Assembly: GCA_016839515.1 (NCBI GenBank)
Contig: JAEOUE010000127.1
Coordinates: forward strand, 28,014 to 92,013
Length of the DNA stretch: 64,000 nucleotides
Direction: 5' to 3'
DNA from: Candidatus Hodarchaeum mangrovi
GTDB taxonomy: Archaea; Asgardarchaeota; Heimdallarchaeia; Hodarchaeales; Hodarchaeaceae
In this document: one piece after another, positions 18,338-27,576 of the stretch
Layout: each line of letters begins with the position of its first letter
How positions within the stretch are numbered: position 1 is the stretch's first letter
Position numbers and translations under genes: made by a program
Notes under the pieces: model-generated
Database searches by the model: none
Seen by the model: the letters and a program-made list of their open reading frames with translations, nothing else
Told to the model about the DNA's origin: nothing

Positions 18338-19513
18338 TTAATAGTTCTCATTAATTATTGATTTTTCTTTTTGGATCATTTCACAGAGGTTTTCATCTTT
18401 TTTTTTGCTAATCTCTTCTATTAACCTATTAATAAAACTTTCATCAAATTTCTCATCTTTTTCATCCGATGATTTTAAATACTGAACTTTAGAAAAATCA
18501 ATTACAACATTCGGTTCAGACGCAGTAGATGATTCACCTGATAGGTTAGAGGGAGCCTGTTTGGCAATAAGATCTTCAGAAAGAATTGAGGTTGTTAGAG
18601 GCAGGGGTAGGTTCCCCTCTTTCTCTAAATAAGTATTAAAATATGTATTATTATGATTTTTAATATTTTGTACTTCTTCAATTGGGATGTTTACCTCTGG
18701 ATCAATCAATCCAGAATTAGCTTTCTCATTAGATTGATTTAGATCTTCTAATATGAATTCTTCCTCTGAATCAGGAAAAAGGTCAAAATTTTTTTCAATT
18801 TCAGATTTATTATCTTTAGTGTTAAAATTATCAGTTTCAGAGTCTAAAATTTTATTATTTGTGATATTGGGCTCATTTGGAATTATAATTTCATGAGGGG
18901 ATTTTGGGGGAGAAGGTGGATCCTGATTATCAATTGCTAAAATACGTGAATTAAATTTGAATTCTGATAATCCTGATTTAGATACGGCTGAAATCACTAA
19001 TCCAGGGATAACTTTTAGTAGAGTTGTCTTAAAATCTTCAAGACGTTCTTTTAGGGATAGATGAAATTCACCTAATTGTCTAGGATTTTTTATTAATTGC
19101 AGATAATTCAGATTAGGAAAATCAAGTGTCAGGTTAAAAATTGTTTTAAACGCGTCCTCTGAAACTCGGAATTCAAAGTTCGTAAGATTTTTTACTACAG
19201 ATAGTCGAAAATTCTGCGGTTTTGCATCTACTTGAAAATCTATTATTACTGTTGTTCGGTTCTCTTTAAAAGAATAGATTATCATAGCTCCTGGAATTTC
19301 TTCAGGATAGAAAATTTTTTCACTCATTTCAAGATTAGAAAAAGAAAAAAACTGATGTTGCTGTTTTAACTCAATTTCCTCTAATATAAGCCCTATAAAG
19401 TACGCTACACCTCCTGTTAAAAAGACAATTATAATTCCAGTTTCACTAGATAAATAAATGACTACTCCGAAGAGAAATCCAATTATTGTAGTTAATGTAC
19501 TTCGACAGATCAT
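18338..19513 (-). CDS. Membrane-anchored protein with long acidic cytoplasmic tail
   Basis: The 391-residue product has an N-terminal pair of transmembrane helices (LTTIIGFLFGVVIYLS and GIIIVFLTGGVAYFIGLIL), a compact alpha-beta region of about 150 residues (to about 210) with no motif I recognise, and then about 180 residues of low-complexity Asp/Glu/Asn/Ser/Pro-rich sequence that is likely disordered. It ends with a short charged helix. It lies 41 bases downstream of the MrfA-like helicase gene and on the same strand, so it may be cotranscribed. Function unknown. Confidence 0.65.
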   Translation of the reverse strand: MICRSTLTTIIGFLFGVVIYLSSETGIIIVFLTGGVAYFIGLILEEIELKQQHQFFSFSNLEMSEKIFYPEEIPGAMIIYSFKENRTTVIIDFQVDAKPQNFRLSVVKNLTNFEFRVSEDAFKTIFNLTLDFPNLNYLQLIKNPRQLGEFHLSLKERLEDFKTTLLKVIPGLVISAVSKSGLSEFKFNSRILAIDNQDPPSPPKSPHEIIIPNEPNITNNKILDSETDNFNTKDNKSEIEKNFDLFPDSEEEFILEDLNQSNEKANSGLIDPEVNIPIEEVQNIKNHNNTYFNTYLEKEGNLPLPLTTSILSEDLIAKQAPSNLSGESSTASEPNVVIDFSKVQYLKSSDEKDEKFDESFINRLIEEISKKKDENLCEMIQKEKSIINENY

Positions 19514-19554
19514 CTCAAATAATATTGATCTTTTTCCTTATATATTCAGAAAAA

Positions 19555-22302
19555 TCAATGTAAAGCCTGTAAAATATCATTATAATCATCCCCAATACTT
19601 GAAACACCACCTGAAACGATCTCATCTGCCAAGAGTTTTGCGCTCTGTTTATCTAATTGTGAATTATTATTACTACACCGTGGTAAGAAAACACATCGGG
19701 GACAACCTTCTTTACAAGAACAATCAAGGATAGAAATAATTCGATTAAACAATTCTTCTAAGTGTTGAAGTAGCATTGCACACACCCCTGATCCAGATCC
19801 TTGATCAAAAAGTAAAATATAACCAGAAGGTAACAATGTTAAACCTCCAATCTCTGTTAATTGTCCCCCAATAAAAGGAAGACTAGCATGAAGAAGAACA
19901 TGAACCAATGTGTGCAAACCGGAAGCTAAACTGGATTGATCTTGGATATGGAGCTGTGGTACTTTAAATAATATTCCTTTAGATCGTGATGAATAAAAAA
20001 GGGGATCCTGTAGCTTTTGGACACTGGTACCAGAGGGAATTTCCAAGGTATAACCATAAACAGTCCATAATATTTTGACTTCAACATAACCAGCTTCGAT
20101 TCCTAAAACGACCTGTTTCTTCAAAATAGAGAGGATCTCTGGTTTCATAGAAGAGAGGGGAAAAGTGGATCCCCAAACATTTTTTGGTTTAATTAATTCA
20201 GCACTTCCTCTTAAACCACTAAAATAAAAACTAGAAACTTTATAGCGGATTCCTCCTGCGTAATAGAATGCTCCAGGGTGTAGTTCAAACATCGCAAGTG
20301 GCATGGCTCTTCGACCAATAGTTTTTCCTCCCTTCAATCGGATAAAAACTTCATGATTTTTTCCACGAATTGAATATCTCTGAGCTTTTTCTCTACCAGC
20401 TTCTGTTGGAGTGAGCCATATCTCATCTTTCACCATTAAGTAGTTCTCTTTGACCAATCTATTCAATACAGTATAAAAAGGAGGAAATTCTAAGGGACTA
20501 ATTGATATATCGCGATCTAACGCCGTACAAAGGAGCTGATGTTCTGCAACAAATGGATTTGAAGGATCGAAGTACACATCCTCAACATCAGTATAATATG
20601 TTGCTGGGTTTTCCAGATAAAATTGACTTATTGGATCATCAGCATTCAGGAGAATAATAGCAATAGCTTCTTGACCTGATCGTCCAGCACGACCAATTCG
20701 CTGCATAGCACGATTAACAGCAATTGGAGGAGTTATTACAACATTGATATCTCCAATATCTATCCCTAATTCAAGGGTTGGTGTTGCTAAAAGTACATTC
20801 AATAACCCTTCACGAAAATTATGTTCGACCTCCTCTCTCATGCTTTTTGATAATCCTGCACGGTGTATAGCAACCTTTCGATCTTTTCCTCCAAGTTTTT
20901 GATAAAGGAATTCAACCTTACGATGGCTATCTTGAAAGATTAACATCTTACCATAAGATTTGATACTATTAACTAAAGACACTAAGCTATCGGTTGTAGA
21001 TATAGATGGGTAAGGAGAAAGTATCAAAAAATGCAATTTACCTCTTTTTCCATTTTCGCATTCTATTACCTTAATTGGTCTCTCAAGCAACATTGATACG
21101 AAGTTTGATGCATTTGCTACAGTAGCTGAGGAACCAATGAATTGAATTTTGGTTTGAATGACTCTTTCTAACCTTTTCAAGATAAAATACATATTGCTTC
21201 CTAAAGTTCCCGAGTAAGAATGTATTTCGTCTAGTATGACTAGTTTCACTGATGCTAATAGTTCTTGAAATCTTAAAGCGTTTTTTCCTATTCCTAAATG
21301 ATAATTTAATATATCTGGGTTCGTGATCAGAATTTCAGGAGGATTAACATAAATTTTTTTTCTTTGATAATGACTAGTATCACCATCAAATACACTAACT
21401 GTTAATCCAACCTTTTCTGCGAGATCCACAATCTTTCGATGTTGATCCTTTGCAAGTGCTTTCATTGGATAGATAAGTAGCAACTGAACTCCATAACCTT
21501 TGAATCTTTTCACTTTCTCTAAAGCTGGAAGGAGAAATGCTTCTGTTTTTCCATTTCCTGTTGGTGCTACAATACAAACATCTTCACCTCGAATAATAAT
21601 TTCAAATGCTTCTTTTTGAAACTTAAATAAGTGAGATATACCTTTTTCAATAAAAAATCGTTTTATCTCTGGATCTAGATCTGCCTTATCAATTGAAATC
21701 CCATTTTCTCCTGACTGTTCTGGGAAAAGACGGTAATCGACAATTTGATGTTGATTATGATTTATAATTTTTCTAATTGGGAATGGAATCTGTTCCATAG
21801 GAATATTATAGATAACAGCAAATGAATTTAAATTTAAAACTGTGGAAGGTGCAGTCTTTTTCAGTTGTAATCCATCTTGAAGTCCCAATTCTTGAACTTG
21901 TGGAATAGGCTTCAATTTTCCTGAACTTTTCAAACGTAGTTTTGTTGCTTTTTGTAATTGTGGACTTCCTCCTCCGAAAGAATAGTATTTTCTAAGACAA
22001 ATTTCACCTTTCTGTATATCTTTTAACTTGAAATACAATTTACTTAATTCTTTCCAAGTTTGGCTATGAGTTCTATCAATTTCTAGAATGCGTGCATAAA
22101 ATTTCTTAGCTAATCCAACCTGTTTTAATTTAATTAATAATTGAGCGCATTCACTTAGAAGATCAAGAGGTATGCTATCTACTTTGAGAAATCGTTGAAC
22201 TCGTTCTAAAAAATCTCTAACATTCTTTGTTTCTTGATATTCGGTATACCATTCGTAATATTGGGTCCAATAAGGGTGCTCCTTTACTTTTAGTGTTGAC
22301 AT
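19555..22302 (-). CDS. MrfA/Hrq1-type DEAD/DEAH helicase with DUF1998 domain
   Basis: A 915-residue superfamily 2 helicase. An N-terminal TPR-like region (residues about 10-115; ARILEIDRTHSQTWKELSKLY) precedes Walker A APTGNGKTEA (about 245), the NPDILNYHLG motif typical of this group, Walker B DEIHSYSG (about 357), SAT motif GSSATVAN, and motif VI QRIGRAGRSGQEA (about 565). The C-terminal third is the DUF1998 zinc-binding domain, ending with C-x-C-x3-C-x2-C...C (CSCKEGCPRC, about 865-880). Known relatives: Hrq1 and MrfA, 3'-5' helicases in crosslink or mitomycin-type damage repair. The TPR-like N-terminus is an addition I do not associate with MrfA. It has its own upstream region of 160 bases shared with the divergent LuxE-like gene. 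Confidence 0.88.
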   Translation of the reverse strand: MSTLKVKEHPYWTQYYEWYTEYQETKNVRDFLERVQRFLKVDSIPLDLLSECAQLLIKLKQVGLAKKFYARILEIDRTHSQTWKELSKLYFKLKDIQKGEICLRKYYSFGGGSPQLQKATKLRLKSSGKLKPIPQVQELGLQDGLQLKKTAPSTVLNLNSFAVIYNIPMEQIPFPIRKIINHNQHQIVDYRLFPEQSGENGISIDKADLDPEIKRFFIEKGISHLFKFQKEAFEIIIRGEDVCIVAPTGNGKTEAFLLPALEKVKRFKGYGVQLLLIYPMKALAKDQHRKIVDLAEKVGLTVSVFDGDTSHYQRKKIYVNPPEILITNPDILNYHLGIGKNALRFQELLASVKLVILDEIHSYSGTLGSNMYFILKRLERVIQTKIQFIGSSATVANASNFVSMLLERPIKVIECENGKRGKLHFLILSPYPSISTTDSLVSLVNSIKSYGKMLIFQDSHRKVEFLYQKLGGKDRKVAIHRAGLSKSMREEVEHNFREGLLNVLLATPTLELGIDIGDINVVITPPIAVNRAMQRIGRAGRSGQEAIAIILLNADDPISQFYLENPATYYTDVEDVYFDPSNPFVAEHQLLCTALDRDISISPLEFPPFYTVLNRLVKENYLMVKDEIWLTPTEAGREKAQRYSIRGKNHEVFIRLKGGKTIGRRAMPLAMFELHPGAFYYAGGIRYKVSSFYFSGLRGSAELIKPKNVWGSTFPLSSMKPEILSILKKQVVLGIEAGYVEVKILWTVYGYTLEIPSGTSVQKLQDPLFYSSRSKGILFKVPQLHIQDQSSLASGLHTLVHVLLHASLPFIGGQLTEIGGLTLLPSGYILLFDQGSGSGVCAMLLQHLEELFNRIISILDCSCKEGCPRCVFLPRCSNNNSQLDKQSAKLLADEIVSGGVSSIGDDYNDILQALH

Positions 22303-22464
22303 AACTACTTCAGTAGCTATTGACCTTTTAGCTTAAGTATTCAAAACCAATGTTGCTACTTTTCCAAGGGATTTTGTCTTCCCATTCTAAAAATCATTTT
22401 TTCGAATATATAAACTAAATGAGTATTATTGTCTACTGAATAGAAATATTCAAGATATAGGAGT

Positions 22465-23901
22465 ATGAAGATTGTGATAATAAGCCAAAAAATCCTCAGA
22501 GATGAGACTTATTCTCATTTTTTGAATGATCCATCCAATTTTGTAAAGGCATCTAATGAGGACCTGTGGTCTCTCGACCCAACTATTATTATTCAAATCC
22601 AACTTGAACATCTTAAAAAACGCTTTAATTATTTTTTCTCCCGAATTCAGGCTTTAAAGATATTAGCTTCAGAACAGGGAATTTCAAAAATTGAAACATT
22701 GGAAGATATAATACCTATACTCTTTAGTCATACGGTTTATAAGTCTTATCCACTCTCTTTAATTGAAAAAAAACGATTTCATTCCCTTACTCAGTGGTTA
22801 GATAAATTGACTATCCACAACCTGTCCATAATAGATACATCAAACTGTAATACTATTGATGAATGGCTAGAACGTTTAGAACAGCAATCAGATCTACAAG
22901 TAGTTCATTCCTCCGGTACATCTGGGAAATTATCTTTTCTTCCCCGAAGTGAATCAGAAATGGAGAATTTTAAAAATGCATTTTACTTATTTGTTGAAGT
23001 TTTAACAGGGGTAGATGCTCATGTCACGAATCTTCCAGTTTTCTTTCCAAGTTATCAGAATGGTCGTCAATTAGCTCAACGTGTTCTAGGAAGATATGGC
23101 CCTTTACTTGCTGGATCTCTAGATGAATATCATACTGCATTTCCAGGTTTTATGTCTGCAGACTTCATGTCATTAGCAGGAAGGGTGCAAGCAGCTAAAT
23201 CAAAAGGAGAACTTGGGAAGCTTCAAATGATTAAGGCTGTAACCTATAATAAAGGAGAATTACTGAAATTGAAAAGAAATAGATCTAAATTTCTAGATGA
23301 GTTTTTTCAAAATATGATAGAAAATTATCATGGAAAACAGGTATTTTTGATGGGTACGTTCCCTACTCTTATTGAAGCAGCATTTGAAGGTGAGAAACGA
23401 GGATTACGATCTATCTTTGCCCCCAATAGTGCTATTGTAACTGGAGGAGGCATGAAAGGAAAAAAATATCCTGAAGATTGGTACAAAAGGACATGTGCTT
23501 TTTATGGCGTAAAAGCTATTAGAGATGGATATGGGATGACTGAAACAACTGGATATATGCCAAGTTGTGAGCTTAACCATTATCATATTTATCCCTTCTT
23601 AATCCCCTTTGTATTAGATCCACAAACAGGTACATCTCTCCCTCGAATTGGTAGTCAAACTGGTCGTTTTGCCTTCTATGATCTGCTCACCGAGAGCTAT
23701 TGGGGTGGTTTTATTACTGGTGATGAAGTTACCCTTAATTTCACGGATCAATGTAATTGTGGACGAAAAGGTCCTTGGCTTGAAAAAAAAATCCAACGTT
23801 ATAGTGAAAAACAAAATGGCGATGATAAGATAAGTTGTGCTGGTGTCCAAGACGCTTATGATAATTTCATTGATTATCTTTTAGAATCCTTAGAGGAATA
23901 A
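22465..23901 (+). CDS. LuxE-type acyl-protein synthetase
   Basis: The 478-residue protein belongs to the acyl-adenylate-forming LuxE family: the nucleotide-binding signature HSSGTSGK is at about residues 147-154, with GYGMTETTGYMPSC (about 355) as the adenylate-forming motif and a C-terminal CNCGRKG segment. Known reaction: ATP-dependent activation of a fatty acid to an acyl-adenylate and transfer to an enzyme thiol, for reduction by LuxC. The next gene, 29 bases downstream, is the LuxC-type reductase, so the two form a fatty-acid reductase. A good ribosome binding site (GGAG) precedes the ATG. No luciferase genes are present, so bioluminescence is not implied. Confidence 0.82.
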   Translation: MKIVIISQKILRDETYSHFLNDPSNFVKASNEDLWSLDPTIIIQIQLEHLKKRFNYFFSRIQALKILASEQGISKIETLEDIIPILFSHTVYKSYPLSLIEKKRFHSLTQWLDKLTIHNLSIIDTSNCNTIDEWLERLEQQSDLQVVHSSGTSGKLSFLPRSESEMENFKNAFYLFVEVLTGVDAHVTNLPVFFPSYQNGRQLAQRVLGRYGPLLAGSLDEYHTAFPGFMSADFMSLAGRVQAAKSKGELGKLQMIKAVTYNKGELLKLKRNRSKFLDEFFQNMIENYHGKQVFLMGTFPTLIEAAFEGEKRGLRSIFAPNSAIVTGGGMKGKKYPEDWYKRTCAFYGVKAIRDGYGMTETTGYMPSCELNHYHIYPFLIPFVLDPQTGTSLPRIGSQTGRFAFYDLLTESYWGGFITGDEVTLNFTDQCNCGRKGPWLEKKIQRYSEKQNGDDKISCAGVQDAYDNFIDYLLESLEE

Positions 23902-23930
23902 TCCACCCTATTCATCTTCTTGGTGAGTAT

Positions 23931-25403
23931 ATGCAGTTAATCTATCCCTTTAAATCTTCTGTTGAAACAATAAAATTAGATGAATCATATCAGATTCCTA
24001 TTATTGCTAGAGGACGTGTAATTACAGAATATTCGCAATCTTTTGGGGGAAGATATGGAGCTACGACTTTTATCACCCCAGATTGTAAAAAATATTTACA
24101 ATCAATTGTTCAATCTAATCCTTCTGCTTTAAAAGGACTTTACAATCTGTCAATTGATGAAATTCTTGATTTTTTACATGATTTTGGCCAACATTTGACT
24201 TTAGGAGAGAATGAATATTTGAATCAAGCATTTGAGCATAGTTGTGAAGCATCAGGTCTCACAGCTCCAGTTTTAAGAAATATATATGATTCTCTTTCTC
24301 TTTTCCTTAATAAAAATGTTCTTCGTGAGATGCTTGAAAAAAGAATTGGTATTCGTTATCTTGAAGAATGGGTTCCAACTGAGTTAATTGACGGACGCAC
24401 TGTTTATATCAGAGCTTTTGGATCAAGGACAGTTCATATTATCGCAGGCAATGTTCCTCTTGTTGCAGTAGGAACTATTGCACGTAGCTGTGCTACTCGA
24501 TGTGATACTATCATTAAACTTCCGTCTAATGACCCTTTTACAGCAATTGCACTGGTTCGTACAATGATTGACATGGAACCAAATCACCCTATCACTAAAT
24601 CCATTTCAGTAGCTTATTGGAAAGGTGGAGATGTTAATTTTGAGCAGAAATTATATAGACCTGAAAATATTGAGAAAATTATTGCATGGGGGGGATTTGC
24701 TTCCATAAAGCATATTACGCGCTATTTACAGCCAGGAATTGATCTTATTACATTAGATCCAAAATTAAGTACCTCAATTATAGGTATGGAAGCTTTTTCT
24801 GATGAAAATACTCTCCGTACTGTAGCCCAGCGTGCTGCAATTGATGTTGGAGCTTTTAATCAGGAAGCTTGTGTGAATAGTAGAATAATTTACGTCCAAT
24901 CAGGTACCGATCCTGAAGGTATCAAAAAATTGAATATATTGGCCGCTTACCTTTACTATTCTCTACTAAAACTTCCTAGCAATGTTTCTACCCCCAGTAA
25001 GGCGATAAATCCTGAAGTGAATGCATTAATTGATGGATTACGTCTTAATAACGATTTTTACAGAATTTTCGGTGGCGAAAATAATGAAGGATGTGTCATT
25101 GTCTCTCAGTTTGATGAACCAGTTGATTTTTCAACCAAGCTTTGTGGTCGTATTGTAAATTTAGTACCCATCGATGATTTACAAACTGCGATTAAATCAG
25201 TAAATAGTTATACACAAACTGTTGGAGTTTATCCTGAACAGCTGAAAAAGGAAATTCGTGACGATTTAATATTACACGGTGTCCAACGAATTGTTAGTTT
25301 AGGTTTTGCTACCATGGGTTCATTTGGTACTCCTCAAGATGGTATTGAACCTCTACGTCGTATATGCAAATGGATTATGGATGAATCAAGTATACCTTCT
25401 TAA
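23931..25403 (+). CDS. LuxC-type acyl-CoA/acyl-protein reductase
   Basis: A 490-residue aldehyde-dehydrogenase-like reductase of the LuxC family. The NADP-binding region is IIAGNVPLVAVGT with CDTIIKLPSNDPF (about residues 170-205); the catalytic cysteine lies in NQEACVNSR (about residue 314), the usual LuxC context. Known reaction: NADPH-dependent reduction of an acyl thioester to fatty aldehyde. A GGTGAG ribosome binding site precedes the ATG. Paired with the LuxE-type gene upstream; the HEAT-repeat gene follows after 87 bases. In an archaeon with isoprenoid lipids the source of the acyl group is unclear: degradation intermediates or imported acids are possibilities (inference). Confidence 0.85.
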   Translation: MQLIYPFKSSVETIKLDESYQIPIIARGRVITEYSQSFGGRYGATTFITPDCKKYLQSIVQSNPSALKGLYNLSIDEILDFLHDFGQHLTLGENEYLNQAFEHSCEASGLTAPVLRNIYDSLSLFLNKNVLREMLEKRIGIRYLEEWVPTELIDGRTVYIRAFGSRTVHIIAGNVPLVAVGTIARSCATRCDTIIKLPSNDPFTAIALVRTMIDMEPNHPITKSISVAYWKGGDVNFEQKLYRPENIEKIIAWGGFASIKHITRYLQPGIDLITLDPKLSTSIIGMEAFSDENTLRTVAQRAAIDVGAFNQEACVNSRIIYVQSGTDPEGIKKLNILAAYLYYSLLKLPSNVSTPSKAINPEVNALIDGLRLNNDFYRIFGGENNEGCVIVSQFDEPVDFSTKLCGRIVNLVPIDDLQTAIKSVNSYTQTVGVYPEQLKKEIRDDLILHGVQRIVSLGFATMGSFGTPQDGIEPLRRICKWIMDESSIPS

Positions 25404-25490
25404 ATGATTTCCAGTTTTTTTCTCTGTTTGCAGTAAACAAATCCTTTTTTATATGATAATATTTTTGTATTTTAAAAGAGGTTTTATTAT

Positions 25491-26141
25491 ATGAATCAGG
25501 AGTCTCCTTCTCCTCCTTCTCTTCGCAATATCTTGAATGAAATAAACTCTTTATCAGGATATCGTCGTGCAGAAATAATAAAACAATTAGGTCAAATGGA
25601 TCTTCAAATTCAAGATATACCACTAGAAATCCATACAGCTTTAGAAAAAGCGCTTTTAGATCCAATGCCCGAGGTCCGAAAGGAAACAATTATGGCTTTA
25701 ACTTTTTTAGAGGGAAATATTGCCTTTCCTTTAATAGAACCGCTTTTAGAAGATCCAGAAATTTCAGTTGTAGGTACAGTGATAGCTGCTATTGGTTTTC
25801 TGAAATTTAATCCTTCTCCTGAACTTATTAATAAATTAATTGCATTCATGAGCTCACCTAATCCAGAGATCCGAGATAGAACAGCAAGAGCCATTGGACG
25901 ATTAAAGATCCAAAGCGCATCAGAGTCACTTATTAACTTAGCTAGTAATGATCCTTCTCCTGTAGTCCGTGCAGGAGCATTAGTTGGTCTTGGAATGCTT
26001 GGGAAGAATAGTGATCCAAGCGATCAAACACTATACTATAAACTTCTTCAATTGTTAGAATCTGAGACTTCACATCTAGTTATATCAGCAATTAAAGAGA
26101 CTTTGACCATTATTAAGAATCCATTGGACACTGATCGCTAA
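25491..26141 (+). CDS. HEAT-repeat protein
   Basis: A 216-residue helical protein built from HEAT-like repeats: LLDPMPEVRKETIMALTFL, LLEDPEISVVGTVIAAIGFL, MSSPNPEIRDRTARAIGRL and ASNDPSPVVRAGALVGLGML, each with the D/N-P-x-x-x-V-R pattern, about 38 residues apart. No catalytic residues. Such proteins are scaffolds, and some related lyase-type repeats modify phycobilins, which is not expected here. The ATG has a GAGG-like site. It follows the LuxC-type gene on the same strand, and converges on the Lrp-type regulator. Confidence 0.8.
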   Translation: MNQESPSPPSLRNILNEINSLSGYRRAEIIKQLGQMDLQIQDIPLEIHTALEKALLDPMPEVRKETIMALTFLEGNIAFPLIEPLLEDPEISVVGTVIAAIGFLKFNPSPELINKLIAFMSSPNPEIRDRTARAIGRLKIQSASESLINLASNDPSPVVRAGALVGLGMLGKNSDPSDQTLYYKLLQLLESETSHLVISAIKETLTIIKNPLDTDR

Positions 26142-26154
26142 TAGAACGTCTAAA

Positions 26155-27120
26155 TTAGCTAAGTTCAACCCATTGCTCTGGGGAAAACCATCCATGGGTT
26201 CTCTTTTCTTCAAGTATTTCATCACGAAAATCAGGGAAAAAATAGGTTACACCTCCCATTATACTCTCAATACTTTTTAACCCTGCTAGATCAGACAGGA
26301 AATTATGGACTTTGTCAATTTCTGAATAAGAGGAACACAAGAAGCCAATAATTAACACCTGATAATCTATTACTCTCCATGATTTCCAAAAGCTTCCTTT
26401 AAACTTTTCTCTAAGTTCCCATTCAAGCTCTTCTTGTAAAAGCTGAGTTAATAGGTCTAAAGTCAAACAAAAAACTGTAAATGATTCTTTTTTGGATTGT
26501 GCAGGATTGATGTAAATAGTTTCGTCGATTAATCCAGCCTGTCGAAGGAAATATAATCTATCAGCGATGACTTCAACATCAATTTTAGTTCTAATTGAAA
26601 GTTCTTGAATGGAAAGACGCCCTTGTTCTCTGAGATGTGATAAAATAAGCCAATCCACCTTCTCAAAGACATGTGTACCACGCATTTCAGGATAAGGATG
26701 AATAGCTGAGGGGGATCGTTGCAACCGAAAGATCCGTAGATCAATGAAATTTTTGTGAAATTGGCCAAAATGGTTCAGTAGGTCAGAAAGATCATCTTCA
26801 TTGCGGTAATGGATCATAGCAAAACCTTCAGTATGATCTTTTGACATTGAAATATATTCTACACACGATTGAACTCCGAGAAGGGTCACTCTTTCAGTCA
26901 CAAGAGGGATATTTGACCTGAAAAATAGGAAAGCATCATTTCCGAATATTAAAGGAGAAGGGACAACAGTAAACTTCAAAATTAATCGATCATTAACCAT
27001 CTGTCTGATACGAGATCCCACTTCATTAGTTGATATTTTAAGTTTCGTTGCTAAATCAGTAAAAGAAATTCTACAGTTCTTTGACAGCTCGAATATCAAA
27101 GTTCGGTCAATTATGTCCAT
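26155..27120 (-). CDS. Lrp/AsnC-type transcription regulator with two HTH domains
   Basis: The 321-residue protein has two Lrp-like winged helix units: residues 1-60 (DRTLIFELSKNCRISFTDLATKL with VGSRIRQMVNDRLI) and residues about 155-215 (DWLILSHLREQGRLSIQELSIRT with IADRLYFLRQAGLI). Each is followed by an alpha-beta region that resembles a RAM-like ligand-binding domain. The usual Lrp monomer has one of each, so this is a tandem or duplicated form of the kind seen in archaea. A consensus GGTGA site sits 8 bases before the ATG. Directly upstream are two tandem copies of ATCTGTTAAA (27131-27150), a plausible autoregulatory site. Ligand unknown. Confidence 0.82.
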   Translation of the reverse strand: MDIIDRTLIFELSKNCRISFTDLATKLKISTNEVGSRIRQMVNDRLILKFTVVPSPLIFGNDAFLFFRSNIPLVTERVTLLGVQSCVEYISMSKDHTEGFAMIHYRNEDDLSDLLNHFGQFHKNFIDLRIFRLQRSPSAIHPYPEMRGTHVFEKVDWLILSHLREQGRLSIQELSIRTKIDVEVIADRLYFLRQAGLIDETIYINPAQSKKESFTVFCLTLDLLTQLLQEELEWELREKFKGSFWKSWRVIDYQVLIIGFLCSSYSEIDKVHNFLSDLAGLKSIESIMGGVTYFFPDFRDEILEEKRTHGWFSPEQWVELS

Positions 27121-27130
27121 GATTTCACCT

Positions 27131-27150
27131 ATCTGTTAAAATCTGTTAAA
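27131..27150 (-). repeat. Tandem 10-bp repeat at the Lrp-type gene start
   Basis: Two exact consecutive copies of ATCTGTTAAA lie between the GGTGA ribosome binding site of the Lrp-type gene and its probable TATA region (TTTTATTTATG on the minus strand). The placement near the expected transcription start fits an operator, probably for autoregulation. The repeat is direct; the function is inference. Confidence 0.45.
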
Positions 27151-27446
27151 ATTCTTCAATTATTATTATTCCTTCCATTCCTTCATAAATAAAACATTTG
27201 AATAATTGTATTATATTATTTAAATTCTATCGAATTTGTATTACTTATCAGACTTCAAAAGGTTTTTCTGATTAGTAACAAAACAACTAATTTTATTGTA
27301 ATTAAATCTTTTTTAATATAAGTTCAGACTTTAATATGAATATTTATTTGTTGACGATCATATTGATATGTTTGTAGTTAATCATCTAGGATATTTTTTC
27401 TAGGTACTCTTATTTAATAATTGCAGTAGGGATAACATTTTTATAC

Positions 27447-27480
27447 TTGTTGATTGTTGATTGTTGATGATCATCAACAA
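27447..27480. promoter_or_regulatory. Triple heptad repeat merging into a 20-bp perfect palindrome
   Basis: Three exact TTGTTGA heptads (27447-27467) run into the perfect palindrome TTGTTGATGATCATCAACAA (27461-27480). It starts immediately after a TATA-like TTTTTATA, so a bound protein would cover the transcription start of the small winged-helix gene at 27577. A near copy of the half-site (TTGTTGACGATCA) occurs at 27348-27360. Likely an operator for one of the flanking regulators; which one cannot be read from sequence. Confidence 0.5.
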
Positions 27481-27576
27481 ATATTTTATCTCAACTAGAT
27501 GGCTAATATGCCTCAATGAGAATAGATGAGTATTATCTACCTTAAAAGAGAGAAAAATAACCCTTAAGTGATTAAA

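Larger units (their letters stand above)
27121..27576. other. Long regulatory region between divergent regulator genes
   Basis: This 456-base, AT-rich interval separates the Lrp-type gene (leftward) from the small winged-helix gene (rightward). It holds tandem repeats next to the Lrp start (27131-27150), a TTGTTGACGATCA element at 27348-27360, two CTAGG copies around 27388-27402, a TATA-like TTTTTATA at about 27438 and the heptad/palindrome element at 27447-27480. No open frame with a protein-like sequence was seen; the ORF on the other strand at 27400-27639 looks like a shadow. Confidence 0.5.

Noticed and set aside
22465-25403. Bioluminescence operon
   Set aside because: Only LuxE and LuxC types are present; there is no luxA, luxB or luxD nearby, and this reductase pair is known outside luminous organisms.
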